From assembly GCA_030407085.1 (NCBI GenBank), contig CM059586.1, forward strand, positions 19,114,001 to 19,178,000: a stretch of DNA of 64,000 bases, read 5' to 3'. Shown piece by piece: positions 36,801 to 50,100 of this stretch. The DNA is from Trichopria drosophilae (lineage: Eukaryota > Arthropoda > Insecta > Hymenoptera > Diapriidae). Numbering within the stretch: the stretch's first letter is position 1; every line of letters starts with the position of its first letter. Below the pieces are notes generated by a model that was not told where the DNA came from, did not search any database, and saw only the letters and a program-made list of their open reading frames with translations. Made by a program: the position numbers and the translations under genes.

Positions 36801-39800
36801 TTCTACTACACAGTAATTTCCCGATATTTATTAAGGCATATTTCTATGTAACTTGTGTTAATGATCATTTTTCGTGTAGAAACCATCAACTACCTAGGAA
36901 TAATCTTGTAGATCTTAGCTAGAAAAAATGGCCAGTTTATGGATAAATAAGCATTCCATTACTACAGGAAAACCAGGTAAAAATGTTGCCCAAAAACTGG
37001 CCAGAAAGTACCTAAAGTGGGCATAAACCGGACAAAACTGCTCTCTCTTTTTTTTTACCTGGGTACCTTTAATATGCAGGGTGATCCAAAAGTCACAGAA
37101 CACCAAAATATTTGAGCGAAAAAACATTTTCGGGGAAAACGTTGCAGACAAAAGTTGAACGATTTTTCCCTGGCTATTTAATGGCGTCATTGAATTTGAC
37201 CTTAAACAAGACCTTGAAGGTTACTTCAAGGTCGAGTTTGTTTTTTTTAATGGAAACCCCTATTTTTTCTCACGGATTCGGGAAGAGCACAACATTTTAC
37301 GTCCGAATATGATATGGTCGATTTTTCCGGCAAGGTCATTTCAAGGTCAAACTTAAAACTCCCGGAACTGCGAATTAACTCAGCGGGAGTGCATTTTTTG
37401 GGAAAACGTTTCAGACAAAAGTTGAAGGGGTTTTCTGTGGCTATTTAATGGTACCATTGAATTTGACCTTGAACATGACTTTGAAGATTATTTCGAGGTC
37501 AAGTTTATTTTTTTTAAATGAAAACCCCTGTAACTTTGCCGGAAAAATCGACCATATTATATTCGAACGTAAAATTGTGTGCTCTTTCCGAATCCGTGAG
37601 AAAAAATAGGGGTTTCGATTTAAAAAAACAAACTTAACCTTGAAATAAGCTTCAAGGTCTTGTTCAAGGTCAAATTCAATGTCGCCAATAAATAGCCAGG
37701 GAAAAATTATTAAACTTTTGTCTAAAACATGTTCCGCGTAAATGTCCTCTTGCTCAGATATTTTGGTCTTCCGGGACTTTTGGATCACCCTGTATCCCAT
37801 CCTTTGTAATATCATTATTCAGGATCACGTTCAGGATATATAAATAATATTATTCAGGACACTAACACTGTTACGTCAATTTGACCTAAAATCAATGTTG
37901 GGCCGATAGAAATTAGAAAATTAGGACTATTTACTCAGGGTAAAAGTAGACCAATATTAGTCAAGTTAAAAAATCCCTTCGAGTTCAAAAAGCCATAATA
38001 TCCGCAAGATTCTGCCAAAACGGTTTGGCCCCGGGTTTTGGCGCCAGGACGGTTTGGCCCCGCCGGCCAGACTTGTTAAGTCTCTCTCTCTCTTTCTCTC
38101 TCTTCTTTCCCCCTCTCTCTTTTCCTCCCTCCTGCTCTCTCTCCCACCTTCCCCCTCTTTCTCTCTCCTAGCTTGTTCTATTATCTCCATCCATCTGATT
38201 CCTCTCCCAACCTCATTTAATACATTCATGCTCCTTTCTCCCACACATACTCGCAGTTGCTCTTTAAATGTTCAACATTCCCTCTATCTCTCTTGCACGC
38301 AGTCTACTCTTTCTGTCATCCTCATTCATGCCTATATAATACCTACCCCCTCCCCTCTCTGTCCTCATTTTCACACCTCCGCTTATTCTCACCAATCTTC
38401 TCCCCTCATTTCCCTTACACATTTTTATATCCATTGGTGCTCCATTTACTCTTCCATAACTCGCACATGGCTTGGACTCTCTCACTTTATCCCCTCTCTC
38501 TTTTTCATCGACTTCTATATCGCTTACCCTCAAGCGCTCCTATTTAATTTCTCCCCATTAATTCATAACTTCTATACGAATAATACGAATTCCATACGAA
38601 CTTCTCCATAAATAATTCCCCTCTCAACACACTCGCTTCTCCATTCACTACTATTATTTTTCCTTCATTTATTCTCTTCTCCGTTATGCACTTCATTTAC
38701 CGTTCCCCTCCCCCTTTTTTTCTAGTTTTTCCTTAAATCTTCCAGCACTCCATCCCGTTTCCACTCTCAATTTATTTCTTTTCAACTCATCGCTTACTAT
38801 ATACCCCGATGTTACATTTTTCAATCCTAAGATCCATTTAAGTTCCTTTTCATGAAGCACTTCCACTTCCTTCCATTCTTTGTACCCCCATATCTCATTC
38901 CATGAAATAATATTCATTTTGCCATACTGTCTAATAGTTTTGACCTCCATCTTACATCCCACTTAAATTTCCTCTCCTCATAACTCCATACCTATGCCAT
39001 TGCCACCCTAGCTTTTCTCATCCTTTCTCATGTGTTCTTTTTCCCTCCATACCTAGTTACTACATATCCTATATATTTGTATTCCTTTAATTCCTCTATT
39101 CTTTCTCTTCTCCACCGCGAGAATCTTCCCTTTTCCCTCATTCCCTTATTTTTAAACATCATCAATTTAGATTTCTCCGCACTTAATTCTAGCTTCTCCT
39201 CTTCTATTATATCTCCTACTCTCCTTATCACATCTCTTAGCCCTTCTTCTTCCTTTGCAAGGAGTCAAACATCATCCGCATACGCTAGTGACCATACCTT
39301 ATCATTTCCCACCCGAATTTCTCCATTCCCTTTTTTGTACCTCCTCCTCAATGCCTGCCATATATATGATGTTGGAGAGACGATAAGATGTTGTCGGACT
39401 CATCGGGCTGCCCTACCTCACCCCATTCTCTGCCCAAAACTCCCTTGATGTTTCTTTTCCTACCTTCAGAACATATCTTGTTTTCGCATATACCTCCATG
39501 GCCCTCTTTTTCATCATTTCCCATAACACATTTCTATCCACTCCATCAAAGGCTGCCTTTAGATCCATTCAAAAATGCCCACGCTTTCTTTTTCTCTTTC
39601 AATCTCCTTCCTATTACATGCTTCAAGATCTTAACATTTTCCATGGACACCACCTTCCCTTGTCATCTAACTCTTTTACTAACTTTCTGTTCAAGATGTT
39701 TACATTTATTTTATATCCCGTACTCGTCATCGTTACTCCTCTGCATTTTCCCGGGTCCTTTCTATCTCCTCGCTTCCAAATCGACACTACAACCCTCACC

Positions 39801-42800
39801 CTCCATTGCTCCGAAAACCTTTTCTCTTCCAATACTCTCCTCAGAATCTCTCCCAGTCTTTTCCTAATCCTTCCCCTCCTTCCTTCTATGCCTCATTTCT
39901 TATTACATCTTACTGTTCCCTTTTTAACCTTTTTTCATTTTTATCTCTTCTTCTCCTATCCTATTTGTTTCCTTTCTTCTACTTTCTTCTACTTTCCTTC
40001 CCTCCATTCCCCCTAATTCTCGAATAAAATGCTTTATCCGTTTCTCCATTTCAATTTCGTTACATACCCCCCCCCCCCCCCCCCCAGTTATAAATCTCCA
40101 TGCCTCTGATTCCGTCCTCATCTTTTCCAGGTCCTTTACCTCACGCTACTTTTGTCCCGTCTCTTTCTTTCGTAGCTCCCTATGCTCCTTTCTACATCTT
40201 AAGAATTCTTCAAACGTCCCATCTTGTTCTTTCCTTTACCTCTCTTTCTTTTTCTGTGCATTCTCCATTCCACCACGGGTATCATCCTGTCCCTTTTCTC
40301 TTCTACTTTCTCTTTAACTGCAGCGCTTCATTTATTTCTCTTTGCAGCTCCTACACCATTTTCCTTCTACAGCTGTCCCTCTCTGTTCTACCTTCTCCAT
40401 ATCCTTACTGTACTTCCTTATCCCCTCCTCTGCAAAATCCTGGACCCATTTCTTAGCTAGTGGTCCGACTCCTTCTTACACCTTACCTAAAATCTCACTG
40501 CTTTCTCCCAAGCTTCCCAATTTACTATTCCAAAATCAATTTGCAATTTACTGGATATAGTAAAATTACATTCTGAGATATTTTAATTACAACTATCTTC
40601 ATCTATCTCATTAGAACAAATTCTAATTTTTTTAAATCGTCAATTTTTAATTTTTTTTTATCGGAACTTGGCCACTAGTAGGGTAATTGCAAAATTGATT
40701 CTATAAAATGATTAGCATATAGTACTTTCTCCAGAAAATCCCGAACTGTCGATCATTATTAGTAAATAGACCCTACTTAATAACAATGATGTTAAATCAT
40801 TCATATTTGATATTATATAACACGCGTTATCAAGACGTTAAATTTTCAGAACTTAGATCACTTTTTGCATAAATCGGACAACAGGAAATGAAGATTAATA
40901 AATTTAATACTTGTCAAACAATAGATCTGGGCTATAAAATAAAAAATCTATCATTATCTCAATTTCTCAAAAAATTGACTTAGTACTCTTTTTGCACAAA
41001 ACAATTCATATAACGAAATAAAAGGGTTTTCACCAGTAAAGAATGAGCTACACTGAAAAAATAGTTCTCTTTGAATACGTTGAAATAAATTATTTGTTAA
41101 CAATAAGTAATATTTGTTAAACATTAAAATAAATATATTTTTGTCTTTTAATAGTGATTTAATGTGTTATATTACGTCAAGGGATGACTGTTGTTTAATA
41201 AACTGGCTTTTAGTGAAAAGGGGAAACAAAATTTAACTCGTATGAGTATTTCTGATTGTTTGTTTATTCGGTTTATATAAGAGTACATTCTAAACAGTAC
41301 ATCCAAAACTGTCTTTTATGACCATTAAATTTCTTTCAGATTTTGGATTCGCACAATATCTGTCGTGTTTCGAAAAAAAGTTTACCATAAGGGGATCGCC
41401 TCTTTATATGGCACCAGAAATATTATTACGTCACAAGTATGATGCACGCGTTGACCTGTGGAGCGTCGGTGTAATCATGTACGAGTGTCTCTTTGGCAAG
41501 GCTCCATATTCCAGTAGCAGCTTTCAGGAGCTGGCTGAAAAGATCAAAGATATGAGGCCAATAGAGGTAATTAATTCGTAATTGAAGCATATAACACTTT
41601 TTAGTATAGAATATTGAAAGGTTGCATTGTATGTGGTGGAGGTACTAAAATAGTAATAGACAATTGACCTAACAGTCAAATATTGTATTGCCATGGTATT
41701 ACTATAACTATTTATAGGAAAATCCACGAAACTGAACCATCCACTTCAGAAAAAAGAACAAAAATCAACGTTAAATGGCACAATGGTCTCATTACTAAGT
41801 TCCCGAAATTGAATGGAGTGGGCATTTCTCGCAGGATTTAAACGATATAAAACAGATTTTAATCGTGGTATTTCTCAAGTTGAACATCGAACATTACAAT
41901 CGAACATAAATACAGTAGAGTTCCGGTATAATTGCGTCTCGCTATATTTACGTCCTGTCTTATTTGCCTTCTTCGGTCCTGTTATATTTACCTGTCGCCG
42001 CTCTCTTTTCCCCCACCCTGCGGGCTGGGGCCTCAGGAAGGACTGTGACGTGACGAATATAAGCGACTGAGGGGAGTGGGAGAAGCGACTCTCCCCTTCT
42101 TTTGGCAAATATAGGGAGGGGATGACAAGGAACCGAGCGGGCAGGCAGGTAAACATACCGGTACTTTACTGTACTGATATTTTATTACGGTGTTATATTA
42201 AATATTTTGCGGGAAATGTCTCAAACCTACCCGGCCCTACAAAAGTAAAAAAATTCGTGGAATTGTCCATCAATTACACCTTTTGCCCTTTGGTCGGTCG
42301 AAAATATGACCAGTCTCAGGCCATTTCTCTTTCTCTATTTTGTGCATGTGGCTGTTTGGACAATGGCCTGTTATTATTGAATTCTTCTTCGTAAGCTTGG
42401 GCAGATAAGAATTTATAGAATGTTCCCTTTTGCACTTGAATGCATAGTTTGATATTCGTCAGTGTTTTGAGAACATTTTTATCGTGGGTTAAATAAAGTA
42501 AATGCACTAGAATTTACTGTTTATACAAACTTAATTTAACAAAACATAAAGTATACACATTTTGAACAATGTTAAATATGTTTGCACTATAAAGCAGTAA
42601 CTAGGACATTTTAAGGTCCACATTTTTATGAAATTTCCCAATTCACAGTGGATTTGTTTCCACGCAACTGCTTATTCGAATTGAAAACTTCAATTCGTAT
42701 ACGGAAATTTTACATGAAACGGATAATAAGTTTTAGACAAGAGTAGAGGGCCGTTAGTAAACTCCAATATTGTTGTGTTCTGGATCCAATCCGTGGACCG

Positions 42801-45800
42801 TAGAATATAAGTTTATAATTTATGGGAAAGAAACAAATCCTATAGTTGAACAGTACAATCTGGTTAGATTGAATGCCTAATAATCGTTTCTTACATTTTT
42901 TCCCAAAATTGGATGCTGAATGGATTAGTATTTGTCATTTTGAAACAGTTTTGTTGTTTATCTAAATGGATTTTTTTTCTATTCAACTGCCCGTAAATTG
43001 TTGTCAAATAACTATGATGGGTAGATTTCGAAATCCATTTCAATCTGCAAACTTGTCCAAAAACATTACGATTTTTAAAAACCATAAAAGCCCTGGAGAG
43101 CAAACAATAAAAATGATATACAAAATCAAGAGTTAAAACTTCTAATGCACGGAGAAAAAATTTCCTGAAAAATTACCGTGCTAGTCACCTGAAAACGGGT
43201 GCAACTTGATTTTTCGGAAATATTTATAGCAACAGACAAGAAATATTCCTTTCCTGACACGAATATTTGTAATAACGGCTAGATATTTTTATGTACGAGC
43301 TAGTCGAAATGTTCAGTGTAGCACAGTAAAATTTACAGGACAGCAAGTTTTTAAGTTAGTGCAAGTCAAATAATCCCCAATATTTGAAGAATTTATAATA
43401 TGTTGCTTCATTATTTTTACTATGCCACTTCTCGAATAGAGAACTTGCATGACTTTTAAATTTAATTTAAATCGAAAGATAATTATTAGAAATGAAAAGT
43501 TACAACACAGTTTTGCAATTTTCGAAGTAATTATTTAGATATAAATTATTAAAATTTGCCGAAAACTGAACGTCGGTTTGAATCGATGTCACGTGACTAT
43601 GACGAAATAGTCGGTAAGGTGGCGTCGCTGACGGCAATGCAGTGGAACTACATTGCATATATATAGATATACATATGCGTTATATGCATGTACAAAACGT
43701 CAAATAAAGTTATGTTTACATTTTGAAATACGTAAACGGATTTTTTACGATGTAAACATTTTAAATATGAAAGGAGAATTATAAAAGGGAAAAGAAATTT
43801 TACAAATGACAGGAGACATCGACAGAAAACAACAATTATTAGATAAGTATACACAATTAGTCTGATAACCAGAACAAAGTTATAATAGTTTATAATAATT
43901 TTTAATACTAAAATATATTATAAAAGTGTATATAAAATTATTATAACTTTGTTCTGGTTATGAGACTAATTGTGTATACTTATCTAATAATTGTTGTTTT
44001 CTGTCGATGTCACCTCTGATTTGTAAAATTTCTTTTCCCTTTTATAATTCTTCTTTCATATTTAAAATGTTTACATTGTAAAAAATCCGTTTACGTATTT
44101 CAAAATGTAAACATAACTTTATTTGACGTTTTGTACATGCATATAACGCATATGTATATCTATATATATGCAATGTAGTTCCACTGCATTGCCGTCAGCG
44201 ACGCCACCTTACCGACTATTTCGTCATAGTCACGTGACATCGATTCAAACCGACGTTCAGTTTTCGGCAAATTTTAATAATTTATATCTAAATAATTACT
44301 TCGAAAATTGCAAAACTGTATTGTAACTTTTCTCGTTTAGTCATAATTTATCAATTTTAACTCTTAATATGTGAAAATTCCATACCATGCAAGTTCTCTA
44401 TTGGAAGCGAAAGTTTCCGAACATATTCGAATGCTACCGAGTCTAACTGCGGTGAAAACAAAAGAGCACCGAGTATGGCGGCCGAGTAGTCCGACGTACG
44501 GGTCTGAACTGGTCCGAACCGAGTAAACTGTTTTTGTTTTCGTTGCAGTAATTTCTTATCGGCTAAAATACGTGCACTAGATGGTGAGGGTCGGCGATTA
44601 CGGTGTCTAGGTGTTGCGCTCCGTAGTTTTTCATCTTATCGGCTAAAATACGTGTACCAGGTGGTGAGGGTCGGCGGTTACGGTGTCCAGGTATCGCGCT
44701 CCGTGGTTTTTTATTATATTAGCTGAAATACGTCCATCAGGTGTTCGGGGTCGCCGATTACGAAATCCAGGTGTCGCGCTACGTAGTTTTTTATCATATT
44801 GGGCGAAATACATGCTCCAGGTGTTCGGGGCTGCTGTCCTTCAGATTGACCTTGAAGTTCATTCCAAGGTCAAATACAATTGATCTTCAAAATTTATCCT
44901 GAGATAAAAAAAAAAGTTGACCTTGAAATGACCTTCAAGGTCGACCTCAAGGACGTCGACCCCGAACACCTGGAGCATGTATTTCGCTCAATATGATAAA
45001 AAACTACGAAGCGCTACACCTGGACTTCGTAATCGGCGACGCCGAACACCTAGTGGACGTATTTCAGCTAATATATTAAAAAACTACGGAGCGCGATACA
45101 TGGACACCGAAATCGCCGACCCTTAGCACCTAGTGTACGTATTTTAGACTATAGCTGAAAAAATTGTATACGGACATGTTACCGTTGCTCACGCGGCATA
45201 CCGCCACGGTATGCCGGGAGAGTATACTTGCATAGATGAGCCAAACGTTTGATACAAACGTGGTAGTGCCATAAAGAAGCTGCAACCGTCTGTTGAGCTA
45301 ACATACTACTGAGGCTTTATATTTTTTTGCGTGTACAGGGTAATAGGAATATGTGAATCAGTTATTAATAGTCCTTTTCCTATTGCTTTAAATTTTAATA
45401 AAATATAAATATTACTTTTTCAAGTTGAAAGTAAAATAGAAATTTTTTGTTCGTGCATACAAATAATATACAACAAACATTGATATATCTTGTCAGCTGA
45501 AAGTAAATGTCGATAAGGCTTTTACGATTTTAAGAACTATTGATATTACTTGTAGGCTTGCAATTTGTTTCATCTATACCCAATAAACGATATAGTGTGC
45601 AAAATTTTCACGTATTTTCTGTTTGCATTCGATTTGTTTCCATTTTGAAATGAACTGTGAGCCAAAAATGTTTACTATGCTATGACCTAGGAAATTCTAC
45701 TGTATTGTGGCACAGGAATTTTTGCCGTATTGTGGCACAGGAATTTTTACTGTGCTCTTGATCCGAAATTTTACATATTACTTTGGAAAAATTCAGCATA

Positions 45801-47098
45801 GCAATGTAAATTTTACTTTGCCAACAACATGCACTGCGTTTATGGGACAGCACGGTAATTTTTCAGGAAATTTCCGTACGAAAATTCTGGGATTTTTTTC
45901 TCCGTGTGGAATCCAGAAAAGAGCCGTGCCATTCAAGAACCACCATTAAATTTTGTTAAACATTTGATCATTAGAAAGTGCCATTACTAGTAAAGATAAG
46001 TATTAACCAACACATTAACCCTTAGTTCCGACAGATATTTTAATGCCTTTTCCGCCCACTACCTGGGTCAAATATGTCCTACCGTTTGAAAATGCTTACA
46101 GTTGTTCAATTTATAAAGTAGGATTTGAATTTTCTCTGAGTCGAAAACGACCCTGGAATCGGGATTAAGGGTTAATAAACATGGATAATAAATAACGGAT
46201 TTAAATGTACTTATGCATGGTAAATATTTGCTTATCATATTCTGAATGTCTGAAATTTTAATAGAGGGTCGTAGGTAGTAAAACCAAAGTTATGGATGAA
46301 CAAAGGCATGGTTTATTTTTAACTCTTTTCGCCCAGAAGTTCTGCAATTTGGACGCAGCTTTGAGCGATGCAACTTTTGTTCCAAATACCGTTAAAATTT
46401 GTTAATAAATAAAAATAATACTAAAAAAAATTCGTTCTATTGTATATAATTGATTTGAGGTTATAAAAGAACGATAATGAGATTAGATATTTACAAATGA
46501 TGATAATTACTTTTTCACCTCAATTCTCCATGTCTTCGAATGTTACATGGAAAAATAATCGATAAATATGCATGAAACTGCAAAATTATAATTTACAGAC
46601 AACTTATACCTCGAAGCCGCCATTTATTTTTCTGAAAAAGTCCGACGGGAAAATAAAAAGCTGAGCAAAAAGATGCGATTAGTACCTTTCGCAATGGTCC
46701 GTATTGCCCTTTTCATTGTAAAAACATACATTTCTTGGAAAAAAGTCGAAAAATTGTTTTCTTTGAAACGCTCATTGTGTCTAGGGATTTCCAAAGCGAA
46801 GGTCCAAACCTTTAGTGTTCAACAAAAGAAAGCCATAAGCAGTAAAAGTATGCAAACCTTGGCAATAAAATATGTAACCGAGAAAATGCGCTTAAGAGTA
46901 TTGTTTTCAAAGTCTGTACAACTGTTAACAATAGGTAAATCTCCTAATTGGGCATAGTAAAAGCACCTGTTAGACGCTAATAATCGGTTTAGTGGCATGC
47001 AAAGTAATTATGTATTAGGTGTGTATACCTGAAATACAACCTATATTAAGCAGACCCTTCATATCTGTCGATCGGTCCTCCCCCGATTTACCTTTCTT

Positions 47099-47131
<33 letters not shown>

Positions 47132-50100
47132 GTTACCTCCGAAATGATCAAATATACACATATCTCAAACATTTTCAGTTAATTTTTAATATAAATGTTT
47201 AATTTATTTTGAAATAAAATGTATACGGTGGCAAGATTAATCAACATTAATTTTTTTTCTCTCGTTTCAATGGATTTTTTCGGGGGAGATACCTAAGGTT
47301 ATTCCTTCTTATATAATTTGTCATAACTTAATTTTAACTTGTTTATAAATAGCAAATATAAACATAGGTAATGTACAAGAGAAAATAATGCAATGGTTAA
47401 ATAATGTTTAAATAATGTTGGCAGCACAAAAGTAACTAATTATTATTATGATATTAAGAAATGCCTGCATTTTTTATAGTTTTCAATTTTAAGAGTTTTT
47501 TTTTTATTTAACCCGTAAGGACGAGAGAGACTCTTTAACGACGTGTTTCTTTCTGCTTACACAGAACAACAAATTTAGTACTATTGACTAAAGTGTAATA
47601 TTTAGCCAATTCAAAAAATTTCTAATGTTTCGTCGCTAACAGATAACCATATAGTTAGTAAAAATATTACTACATTATTTCTTAGCATAGGTATGGAAAT
47701 TAGTTTGCTAGAACCAGCCGTTATAGTCTCAATCCCGCGTTTTTATGGACTTAGTATTGCAAAATTTAAAAAATTAAAAAGATACGGCCATTCAAAAAAA
47801 TTACATTATAATCAATAAGAGATCTACCACGGATAGTTAGAAGAATGTTTTTATTTTCCAGTATTACCCGTCGAAAAAGAATTTGTTGCAGTTAACCCTT
47901 TCATTCACGTATTTCTCTTTTCACTAAATTTGATTTAAACTCGTTACTCGACGGTTTTCGGAGCTGAATGCGAATCTGATGTTAGTTTTTAAAAATTCAA
48001 AATGGCGGATCCAATATGGCGGATAAGAATTGAAAATCAACTGAATACCCTTGAAAAAAAGCTGCTCGGGGGTTTACGAGGTCACTGAATACGAAAATTA
48101 AAATAGATTTTGAAGATTCGAAAATCCTCGAGTAACTCTTTTAATCGAATACAGTAAACTTTCAACTTTTTGTCCACCATATTTGGTCCGCCATTTTGAA
48201 TTTCTGAAATCTGACATCAGATTCGCATTCAGGGGCCCCAAAAACGTATAAATAATAAATTTCCCGTATATGTTTGTACGGAATTATTTGTCACAAACGA
48301 TTTAAAAAAGAAAAATGGTCATTATTTGGTATATTTTTGTTTATAATTAATTAAACTACAGTATTTTAATATGTGTGATATCTTACATTCAATCAATAAA
48401 TGCCTTAGCTATGTAAAAAATCAGTCACAACGTAAAAAACATAAGAAACTGATTTTTAAATGTAAAAAAGTAGAGGATAAAAGGTGGGTCTTTGAGAGAA
48501 CCACTGCGACGCAAAGGGTTAATATAAACATTTGTTGTCAGGTTGTTATTGCATCAAACAAATATTTTTAATAAAAGTATTGTTATGCTATATTATGATG
48601 GTTTATGAGGTTAATAAACAGAATTATTGCATAACAAACAATTATATTATTATACAAACTTTCTACGTAACAATTTGATTTATACTGACGAAACTATTTT
48701 GTTACCTAACGCACTAATAGTTATAACAGTCTTAACCTCTTTTATGTATTTGGAAAAATATTGTACTAGAGAAGTTAGAGCTTTCGCTATTTATATTTAG
48801 ATCATATCGAATAAGACATCGCCGAAACATAAAAAATAAACTGGTCCTTTTTATTATTGCGTTTGGCGTACTCTTAATGTTCTGTTTATTGAATTTTTAC
48901 TAAACTTCACATAAAAAATAAGTATTATCTATAAAACAATATAACAATATATTGAACTGTATTTTATAAAGTAATTATAATAGCATAAACGGAAAGTGTC
49001 TGATTCGTTAACTTGACAAATACGTTTTATTTTTTATTCTTGATTGAGGATTGTTGTTTGTCTTTTATTTTTTATTTAAAATGCATGGTGCAATATGTTG
49101 TTCCTTTTTTGTCACACAAAGTTTGATTAAAATGTGATATACTTAGGATTGTTTATTTATTCAGTTTAAAAAATGGCATGTTGTTTAGCCTTTAATATAT
49201 TTCCGTTTTGCCTGAAGAGGACAAAGGCGAGGCAGAAACCCAATGTTTTTAACTTCGAATAAACTGTTCACAGTTCGTAAGAGAGTAAGGTTATGTTTAT
49301 AAGCTTTTGGAAATTTTGTTCCATTTCGTTATTCCCTCGTCAGGATAAAATTTTTTTGAAGAGGGAATGATTCCTGCGCGGTAATGATGTATTTCCTAAT
49401 AAGTATAAGATATTTGTTTCATTGGTTTCAGTCTGTAATGTCGAGAATTTTGAATTTTTTAAATCTTTTTTTATCTTTATATTTAATTCAAACTTGAAGA
49501 AGTTGGGGACCACTATAATATTATTATTAAACAAAACATAAACTAAGAATTGAACAAAAATACGATGATAAGTTGAAGAAAATTATCAACTCGATGAAGC
49601 TAAATTCGCCTTTTTTCTAGAACCAGCTACATTTGAAATTAATAAACTAAATTATTTGATCGTACGTACACAGGTAAAATACTTCGGCTAAACAGAGTTT
49701 GTTATATAAAAATGTGTTGCCCTAGCAAATCGATTGGCAAATATATAAAAACGTTTGCTGCATTAACGAAATTCGGTATTGCTGGCAGTAGCAACTTTAT
49801 TCGCTGAACGGCTGGAACTTGAAATTAGCTCAAACAACGAAAGTATGTCAATCGGTAATACGAATTACTTCGAATAGTTGCAATTCTGCGATTTCCTATG
49901 CATATGTGCTCCAGCAGCAAAGTATTTTGGCTGATGTCCGACTTTCCCAGCCTCGTCTTCGTTCACCGGACACAGTATTGTTTAATGCAAAACGTTCTAC
50001 AAATTTGTGAAAAATGGGTTCAATGTTTAAAAATCTCTTACAAATGTTGCGTATAGAAGATGAGATTATGCACATATTTCGAAGTAAGTTACAAAGAGGT

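Larger units (their letters stand above)
26966..41339 (+). other. ULK3: ULK3 intron 3 (14.4 kb)
   Basis: The largest intron, holding phrase arrays, several foldbacks, a TTAA-flanked MITE and the decayed LINE at 38080-40480. Stretches 28560-29200, 30800-32080, 32960-33900, 34820-35740 and 40500-41330 are A+T-rich with no feature I can support. Confidence 0.85.
43148..45906. mobile_element. Large nested foldback, CACGGAGAAAAAA ends
   Basis: The left end CACGGAGAAAAAATTTCCTG then AAAAATTACCGTGCT, and the right end inverted (AGCACGGTAATTTTTCAGGA ... TTTTTTTCTCCGTG), match well. Right-hand phrases such as GTATTGTGGCACAGGAATTT repeat in tandem (about 45690-45760). Two further inverted repeats sit inside. 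Confidence 0.65.

Noticed and set aside
38054..40560. Long plus-strand frames (185, 172, 159, 138 and 118 codons) rich in Ser, Leu, Phe, Pro
   Set aside because: They are antisense to a purine-rich LINE remnant whose RT motifs read on the minus strand; no domain and low complexity.
41051..43318. One CACTG...CAGTG element spanning ULK3 exon 4
   Set aside because: Both ends exist, but arms do not align and a conserved exon would be inside; treated as unrelated ends.
46673..46957. 94-codon gene in ULK3 intron 4
   Set aside because: No recognisable domain, TTG-type context without a promoter, and A+T-driven Lys/Ser/Leu composition; cannot be supported.
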